Positions 7,445-13,323 of a stretch of 13,323 nucleotides of DNA are shown piece by piece (position 1 is the first letter of the stretch; each line of letters starts with the position of its first letter). Below the pieces are notes generated by a model. It did no database searches. It was not told where the DNA came from and saw nothing but the letters and a program-made list of their open reading frames with translations. Both the position numbers and the translations under genes were made by a program. The DNA comes from Roseicyclus sp. (lineage in GTDB: Bacteria; Pseudomonadota; Alphaproteobacteria; Rhodobacterales; Rhodobacteraceae), in NCBI GenBank assembly GCA_018401055.1, contig JAGYLB010000122.1, forward strand, positions 1 through 13,323, read 5' to 3'.

Positions 7445-8666
7445 GTGCGGACCCCTTCGGACTGTGCTGCGTCGGCGGGCTGGCGCGGGCGGGTCGCCGC
7501 CTGTTTCCACGGCTTGGCCTTGAAAAAGGCCGCCATCCGCGCCACCGCGATGATCAACGCAAAGCCCACAAGGTTCACGACCAAGGCCGCCAAGCGCCCC
7601 GCCGCCCGCAAGGCTCAGAAAGGCCCCCAGAACCCGCGCCATCACCATCGAGGCCGCAAAGACCGCCGCAGCGATTGCTGGCCCACCCGGCGAGACCACC
7701 GCGATGATGCGGCCCGCGATGCCGCCCCGGATCAGGCGCGCGCCCTTCACCCGCCGCAGCCCAGGGCCAGATAGGCCAGCGCCAAGAAATGGACGTATGC
7801 GCGTAGGATGCCGAAAAAAAACCGGACTTGTTGAACAGGAACGACCATTCGCGCCGCCAGTCGCGCACGAATTCCGACGCAGCGATGATCTTGCCCCATG
7901 CAAAGGGAACCGAGATCACCACGACCACGATCGCCAGCACGACAAGCCAGCGGTGCACCGGTGGCGGGGGCAGCCAACCCGCCATCAGGGCGAAACCGGT
8001 AAAGAACACCAGCTGCCAGGCAAAGGGGTTGAAGAACCATGTCCGTTCCGACCCGTTGGAAAACCACAGTTCCGCCGGCAGGTTCAGACCCATCGACGCG
8101 GCAATCCACAATACCGCGCTGAACACGAAAGCCAGCCGCACATCGACCCGCGCCAGCGCCATCATCACCGGGATCAGCACCAGAAATTCCACCTTCAGAT
8201 ATACATCTCGGCAAGATGTCGAAGTAGTTGGGCAAAATATTGTAAAAAAAAGTGCCCGTGCTCTGATCAGGTTGGGCCCGGTGTTGTTGAGAAAGGGCGT
8301 AAGGTTCAGCGCCCCCACCTCGTTGCGCGGAAAGATCTGCGTGGCGTTCAGCACCAGCATCAAGAACAAGGTGACGACGAACACGCCGATATGCACCCAA
8401 TAGACCTGCCAGACCCGGAATGCGATCTGCAAGCTGCCCATCAGCCAGCCCGCGCGGGCCCAAAGATATCGCGCGCCGCCAGGCCATGCCAGCGCCGACG
8501 CCCGAGCAAAAGACAAACATCTCGGTGGCGTCCCAGTAAAAAAGCTGAAACGCGTCGATCCACAAGGTCCAGGGGTTGTTGGTGATATAGCGATCTGGCG
8601 ATTAAACATTTGCCCTTACGCGCCTGGAACTGTTGGCCTGCGGCGTGTTTCGTGAAAAGCACTCAT
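7441..8666 (-). CDS. opgC: OpgC-like membrane acyltransferase, multiply frameshifted
   Basis: OpgC proteins are multi-span inner-membrane enzymes that succinylate osmoregulated periplasmic glucans. Joined over three frames the product reads TNNPWTLWIDAFQLFYWDAT, EMFVFCSGVGAGMAW, GSLQIAFRVWQVYWVHIGVF, TFFYNILPNYFDILP, WFFNPFAWQLVFFTGFALMAGW, ILRAYVHFLALAYLALG and LVVNLVGFALIIAVARMAAF. The pieces come in the order and with the motifs I know from rhodobacterial OpgC-domain proteins. Frame changes lie near 8475, 8268, 8210, 7814-7821 (a run of eight A), 7755 and 7595. The stop TGA (7443-7441) overlaps the esterase ATG. The ATG at 8666 overlaps the stop of the TPR gene. Between this ATG and NNPW (about 28 codons) no frame gives the usual D-x-x-R-G first-helix motif, so the N-terminus is unresolved. 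Corrected length is about 408 residues. Confidence 0.82.
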
Positions 8667-10078
8667 CTCAGATTAACTTCTCCGGGGACGCCTTCGATCA
8701 GGGCGAGCCGCGTTTCGGCATAGCCGTCCAGCGCGCCACCGCGCCGGTCTTGCCGGTCGCGCAGCAGACCGGCGGTGGCCGTGTCCATGTAGCCGCTTCG
8801 CAGGGGCTGCCTCAATGGTGATGCGGTCGAAGACTGTCGCGCTGCGCATGGCTGCCAGATGGTCTTCGAAGCGGTCGGTCCGTCCGCGCAGATGCACCCA
8901 GGCGCTGGAATACATTCCCCGCAAGCAAAGGCATGCAGCCCTTGGGCGACATGCAGGCCAGGGGCAAAAAGTGATGACGGCTCAGGTGCTCGTCTTGTGG
9001 TGTCAAAGGCATCCGGCGCGATCATCTCTTTGATGGCCGCCGTCGCGGGCGCCACCGCGCACGCGCTTCTCGCATGTGGCGCAGACCAGCAAGGCCAGAC
9101 AGCCATCGCTGCTGCGCTTTTTCCTGGCGGTGCCGCGTGGCCAGTTCCTCCCAGCGGGTGCCGACCGGCACGCCCCGGCGCTCCAGCCGCGACGTAAGCG
9201 TGAGGCCGCGCTGGAGATGTCGCGGTAATTCTTCCTCCGCTCGGGTCTTGTCACACCGGATTTCGGCGTCGTACTGCGCCAGCGCGATGTCATGTTCGCC
9301 CAGATCCAGATGCATCAGCGCGCGGTGCCACTGCCGGACTGCGTGGAGACGGAAGTTGTTGCAATGCGCCCCATGGCCCCTCGCGCCCGGTGAGCCAGTC
9401 GAGCCTCCGCCCCGCGCGGCCCCCGGTGCCCATGTCATGGGCGCGGGGCGACGGCGTGCGTGCGGGCCCACACAGGGCGCATCATCGAGGACGCCCGACC
9501 CGCGCACGTCGCCCGATACACGCTCGGCGCTGGCGTACTCGCCGGTTTTCCTCCAGCGTGAAGGCGGCCGGACAGCCTTCATGAGGTGGCTGGGCGACGC
9601 CGGGTGATCGGCCCAAGACGCCAGCAGACCTTCGACCGAGGCGCGCATCGCTTGCGGACGGCCCATGACGAAATGGATCGCCTGCACCATCTTCATCGCC
9701 AGCGCGTCGCGCGGGTTGACGTCCAGCATGGCTTGCAGCCGGGTCGGGCGGCGCTCGAGCGGCCCGTCCAGCCAATCGCCCCAGCGCCTCGACAAAGGCC
9801 GCCTCGCGCGGGGTGGCGGGGGCCCCGGCCAAGGCCGCGAGATGCGCCTGCCGGGCGACGCTGACCATCTCGGCCCGGCCCAGCAGCAGGCACGACAGCC
9901 CGCGGATCGCCTGGCCCAAGGCGAAATCGGGCGCGACTTGCAGCACGGTATTGAGGTCGGGGCCGGTCGAGGCCGCATGGGTCAGGATGCCCCGAATGAC
10001 CTTGTTCCACCCCTCGATCCGATCAGCGGGCAACGAGGTCGGCGACCTCCACTGGGTCATCGGGAAACGGATACGCAT
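8663..10078 (-). CDS. TTC38-like tetratricopeptide-repeat protein, heavily frameshifted
   Basis: Starting at the ATG 10078 (AAGAAGG upstream; a second in-frame ATG at 10060 is possible), the reading gives MTQWRSPTSLPADRIEGWNK, then APDFALGQAIRGLSCLLLGRAE. Other frames add LDVNPRDALAMKMVQAIHFV, CPAFTLEEN-GEYASAERV, WHRALMHLDLGEHDIALAQYD, RGVPVGTRWEELA, YSSAWVHLRGRTDRFEDHLA, VFDRITIEAA and, to the stop, RDRQDRRGGALDGYAETRLA. This series matches the TTC38-like family: helical TPR-fold soluble proteins of about 450-470 residues with no established enzyme activity. At least eight indels are needed, the densest of any gene here. Sequence between about 9360 and 9500 could not be reconstructed. Its stop overlaps the opgC ATG, so it is translationally coupled to opgC. 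It may act as a scaffold or sensor, but nothing in the sequence proves this. Confidence 0.74.
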
Positions 10079-10246
10079 GGACAGGCCTTCTTCTTTGAGA
10101 ACGCGCGCGATGCATTTCGGCGACGGCAGGCCCGCCTGTCCGGTTCGGCAGGGCGGTCAGGGTGCTGGCACGTTACGATGCACAGGCCGGGATTGGCCTG
10201 CGTCTCACGCGGTCGTGACCGGGGGGGCGCTCGGTTGCACGTGCGA
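10079..10246. other. Intergenic gap between the ThDP-enzyme and TPR genes, with a small hairpin
   Basis: This is the only sizeable gap (about 168 bases) in the right-hand minus-strand run. It contains a dyad CAGGCC/GGCCTG (10183-10188 and 10195-10200, six-base loop) and a tighter one, CAGGC/GCCTG (10127-10131, 10134-10138). Neither is followed by a T-run on the minus strand, so a terminator is not convincing. I could not see a good sigma-70 promoter. The gap is the likeliest place where one transcription unit ends and the TPR-opgC-esterase unit begins. Confidence 0.35.
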
Positions 10247-11887
10247 TCAGAACGCCCAGATCATAGGCGCGCCGGGGGATGCGCGCGGCGATCAGGGTAA
10301 AGCGGTCGCGGGTCAGCGCCCGGCGCGGTAAGCTTCGCTGCGCCAGCGTTTCGCGGTCGACGACCTCGACCCCGTGGCCCCCAGCGCAATTTCCGCGCAA
10401 GGGGGTGGCGAGGCATCCCGTGCCCGCCCCCGGCCCGCCGAAATCGACGCCCAGATTGGGGCGCTGCGTGCCGCGCTGTTTCAACTCGATCAGCGCAAGG
10501 CTGTCATCGACCAGAACGCAGATCACGACAGGCAGGCCAAGGGCCGCCATAGGTGCGTTCCGCCCGCTCCCATCTCCAGCCCTGCGTCGCCCACCACCGC
10601 GAGGACCGGCGCGTCGGGTCGGCCCAGCTTGGCACCTGCCGCCAGCGGAACGGCGCACGCCATGGTGCACAGCCCCGAGGATTGCAGCATCCCGCGCGGG
10701 TCGGGGCACTGCCACATCTGGCTGAAAAGGATGCGATGCGCGCCGCTGTCGGCGGTGGCGATGGTGTCTGCGGGCATCACCGCGCGGAGCGTGGCGAACA
10801 CCTGATGTGGCCCCCAATGGTCGGGCAAGGCATAGGCGGCGGTCAGGGCTGTGCGGGCGACCAAGGGCGCGCCATCTTTCCAGCGCGGGGGCGCGTCATG
10901 TGACAGCGCGGGCAGCGTCTGGGCCAGATTGCCCAGCAGCAGATGGTTGGCGTTGTGCATGCCATGGGTGCGCGGCACCGGCGCTATCTCGATCACGGTC
11001 TGGGCCTGCGTCCAGGGATCACGCCAACCCACGCGCATCTCGATCGGGTCATAACCCATCAGCACGATGCAATCGGCCTGTTCCATCAGCGGAAACAAGA
11101 TGCGGTCGGCCTTGGGCGACAGGCCCGCGCCACCAAGACAAAGCGGATCGCCCTCATCCATCAGGCCCTTGCCCTTGTAGGTGGTGACAAGCGGGATGGC
11201 ATGGTCGCGACAAAAGGCGGCGACAGCTGCGCCCGCGCCTTCGTTCACCGCGTCCACCCCAGCGATGGCGATGGGGCGTTCGGCGCGCGCCAGTGCGGCC
11301 AACGCTGCATCAAGCGCCGCCTGCGGCGCCAGGCCGGGGGAAAAGACCTGTAGTGCGGGCGCCGCGCCTTCGGTCGTCAGCGCCTCGGCCACGCCGATCG
11401 GCACATCGACATGCACCGGGCCGGGCTGGCCCGAGGTGGCAAGCGCGATGGCCTTGGCCATGCCCGCGCCGATCGCACCATAGGCAAGGCGGAAGCTGCC
11501 CTTGACGATGGGGCGCAGCATCGCCTGATGGTCAAAGACCTGATGGGTGTAGCTTTCCGCCAGATCGGCATCTACGCAGCCGGTGAGGAAAATCAGCGGC
11601 ACCCGGTCCTGCATGGCGTTCGCCACCACATTGACCGCATTGGCGACGCCCGGCCCAAGGGTAGCGACCAGCACCGGCAGCGCGCCGGTCATGTGCCACA
11701 GACCTTCGGCCATGAAACCGCCGCCGTTCTCGTGTTTGACGAGGACAAAGCCGATGCCCGCCCCATCGAGCCCCTGCATCAGCGCCAGAACCTCGCCGCC
11801 CGGAATGCCGAAGGCATGGGTCGCGCCTGCCTGCGCCAGCGCCCCGCCGATGATGTCCGCGCCGCTGCGCGCTGCCCCGTTGGTCAT
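10247..11887 (-). CDS. Thiamine-diphosphate-dependent enzyme, acetolactate-synthase-like, with C-terminal frameshifts
   Basis: The first 450 residues are in one frame. The N-terminal pyrimidine-binding domain has GATHAFGIPGGEVLALMQ and the activating glutamate of ThDP enzymes, Glu53 in KHENGGGFMAEG. A middle domain follows (LARAERPIAIAGVDAVNEG). The pyrophosphate-binding domain has VGDAGLEMGAG (Gly433-Asp434, codon near 10590). One base is missing near 10550-10562; the next frame continues ALGLPVVICVLVDDSLALIE and LKQRGTQRPNLGVDFGG. After more indels it reads HGVEVVDRETLA, ALTRDRFTLIAARIPRRAYD, with a probable TGA at 10247-10249. Total is about 546 residues, a normal length. The GDG...NN motif is modified to GDA...DD. 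Its ATG overlaps the CoA-transferase stop (ATGA), pointing to a joint pathway. Decarboxylase, carboligase and lyase roles all remain possible; biosynthetic IlvB is unlikely given the context. Confidence 0.85.
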
Positions 11888-13162
11888 GGGTCAAGGTTCC
11901 CGTCGATGACGCCCGCGGCCTTGAGCGTCGCAAGATCGCCCGGCTCAAGGCCCAGATGGCGCGTCAGGACCGCGCCCGTGTCCGCGCCCAGCATCGGAGG
12001 CGCGCGGCCATAGGTGACAGGGGTGCGCGACAGCTGCAATCGGGTTCCCGATCAGATTCGACCGCTCCGCCCGCCGCTGCGTGGATGGGCGCAGGGGCTG
12101 ACGCGCATGCCGCGCGCCGCGACTTGGGCACTGCCAAAGACCTGCGCCAGATCGTTCACGGGGCCTGCGGGCACCGTTTCGGCCTCGCAAATCTCCAGCC
12201 ATTCTGGCAGCAGGCCGCCCTTCGGTCAGCGCCGCGATCAGGGGGATCAGCGTGTCGCGGTGGCGCACCGCGAGCGGCATTGGTGGCAAAGCGCGCATCC
12301 ACGGCCAGCCCCGGCGCACCGGCCGCCGTGACGAAGCGGGCGAATTGCGCGTCATTGCCCACGGCCAAGATGAAACTGCCGTCGCTGGCCGGAAATGTGC
12401 CATAGGGCACGATGGTCGGATGGTCGTTGCCCCGCCGCGGCGGGACCTTTCCATCGGTCAGATAGCCCACGCCCTGATTGACCAGCATGGCCACCTGCGC
12501 ATCCATCAGCGCGATGTCGATGTGCTGGCCCTCGCCGGTCGCATGGCGCGCCTGCACGGCCGCAAGGATGCCCACGGCGGCATACATCCCGCACATCAGG
12601 TCAGCGATGCCCACGCCCGCCTTCATCGGCGGGCCATCGGCCTCACCCGTCAGGCTCATCAACCCGCCCTCGCCTTGCACGAGGAAATCGTAGCCTGCAC
12701 GCTCGGCATTGGGGCCGGTCTGGCCAAAGCCGGTGATCGAGCAATAGACGAGCCTAGGGTTGATCTTGCTGAGTGCCGCGTAATCAAGCCCATAGCGCAC
12801 AAGATCGCCGGGCTTGAAATTCTCCACCAGCACATCGGCCTGCGCAGCCAGCGCCTTTACGATATCTTGCCCACGCGGATCGGCGATGTTCACCGCCACC
12901 GAATGCTTGCCGCGATTGGCCGCAAGGAAATAGGCGCTTTCACGGGTTTCCCGCCCTGATCGTCGGTGACGAAGGGCGGCCCCCAGCCGCGGGTGTCGTC
13001 TCCCTTGCCGGGGGCGCGTTCGGATCTTGATCAACTTCGGCGCCCAGATCGGCCAGAAGCTGCGTCGCCGTCGGCCCCGCGAGGATGCGCGACAGATACG
13101 ACGATGCGCAGGCCCGACAGGGCCTGCGCGCCAGAGTTGTTTGAGGTAGAACCTGCGGTCAC
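11884..13162 (-). CDS. CaiB/BaiF family (type III) CoA-transferase, frameshifted at both ends
   Basis: Type III CoA-transferases move CoA between acyl-CoA and a carboxylic acid through an aspartyl-CoA intermediate. The central frame is long and clean: YFLAANRGKHSVAVNIADPRG, DVLVENFKPGDLVRYGLDY, YCSITGFGQTGP and the catalytic Asp in GVGIADLMCGMYA (codon 12600-12602). The GTG at 13162 gives VTAGSTSNNSGAQALSGLRI. Frame changes near 13100, 13027 and 12955 then yield LSRILAGPTATQLLADLGAE, PGKGDDTRGWGPPFV and the central part. C-terminal indels near 12280, 12220, 12060 and 12045 are needed to obtain VRHRDTLIPLIAALTEG, LLPEWLEICEAETVPAGPVN, LSRTPVTYGRAPPMLGADTG and LGLEPGDLATLKAAGVIDG. Corrected length is about 425 residues. 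It starts four bases after the upstream gene and overlaps the ThDP enzyme start. Acyl specificity cannot be read from the sequence. Confidence 0.9.
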
Positions 13163-13166
13163 GGCG

Positions 13167-13323
13167 TCAGTTCGAAACCGGTGCGGCCGAGGTGAATTGC
13201 GGGATCGCCATGGTCGATGCCGCCTGCGGCTCCAGCGTCACCCAGTTCGTCTCGGAGGTCTGGAGGTTGCCGGGAATATCCGCCTCCCAGAAGCCTACGA
13301 CGTTTTGCGTGATGTTGAGGTAG
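13167..13323 (-). CDS. Unrecognised protein, C-terminal 51 residues
   Basis: This minus-strand frame enters at the window edge and ends at TGA 13169-13167. It reads YLNITQNVVGFWEADIPGNL, QTSETNWVTLEPQAASTMAI, PQFTSAAPVSN. Codon third positions are almost all G or C, as in the other genes here, and the stop lies four bases before the CoA-transferase GTG, as expected for an upstream operon member. The alternative frame ending at TGA 13161-13159 is Arg/Gly/His-rich and looks like a shadow. Two Trp residues and the Gly/Pro/Asn content suggest a folded beta-rich tail. I do not recognise the family. Confidence 0.5.
   Translation of the reverse strand, partial: YLNITQNVVGFWEADIPGNLQTSETNWVTLEPQAASTMAIPQFTSAAPVSN

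Noticed and set aside
6617..10078. Genuine pseudogenes or programmed frameshifting
   Set aside because: The conserved protein continues in another frame immediately after each break, motifs and catalytic residues are kept, third-position G/C bias persists, and the breaks are too many and too close to homopolymers. No slippery-site plus stem structure recurs.
10247..11887. ThDP gene as biosynthetic acetolactate synthase (ilvB) or oxalyl-CoA decarboxylase (oxc)
   Set aside because: There is no ilvN/ilvC neighbour and the NN loop is changed to DD, which argues against ilvB. The motifs alone do not match oxc well enough to name it, despite the neighbouring CoA-transferase.

Overview
The window is high-GC, gene-dense DNA with strongly G/C-biased third codon positions. 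The protein families point to an alphaproteobacterium, most likely a Rhodobacterales/Rhodobacteraceae member: ECF sigma factor with an NrsF/DUF1109 regulator, an OpgC-like acyltransferase, a TTC38-like TPR protein, and eutBC without a microcompartment. There are no RNA genes, insertion sequences or CRISPR arrays that I can support, and no gene-free stretch longer than about 170 bases.

Layout. (1) 1-3623, plus strand: the C-terminus of a DUF1028 protein, a BenE-family carrier, then eutB and eutC (adenosylcobalamin-dependent ethanolamine ammonia-lyase), with eutB/eutC sharing ATGA. (2) 3620-5296, minus strand: a VOC-family protein followed by an ACR3 arsenite exporter, whose stop overlaps the eutC stop. 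(3) 5448-6613, plus strand: a divergently transcribed ECF sigma factor overlapping a six-helix NrsF-type anti-sigma protein. The 151-base divergent region holds a perfect 8-bp-arm palindrome. (4) 6617-13323, minus strand: a long run of genes read from right to left. These are an unrecognised C-terminus, a CaiB/BaiF CoA-transferase, a thiamine-diphosphate enzyme, a TPR protein, an OpgC-like acyltransferase and a secreted PHB-depolymerase-like esterase. Three of the junctions are 4-base ATGA overlaps.

How they work together. BenE-EutB-EutC looks like an uptake-plus-deamination unit for ethanolamine. ACR3, VOC and sigma/NrsF form a plausible metal(loid)-stress neighbourhood. CoA-transferase plus ThDP enzyme suggests catabolism of an organic acid as its CoA thioester. 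TPR-OpgC-esterase is a translationally coupled envelope-modification cassette of unknown substrate.

A dominant property of the sequence is frequent single-base indels that split otherwise well-conserved proteins between frames. They are sparse in 1-6613 and dense in about 7100-10250 and 12000-13150. They often fall in or next to short homopolymers and spare the reading on both sides, so I read them as uncorrected sequencing or assembly errors rather than gene decay. I annotated each such gene as one CDS across its frames.
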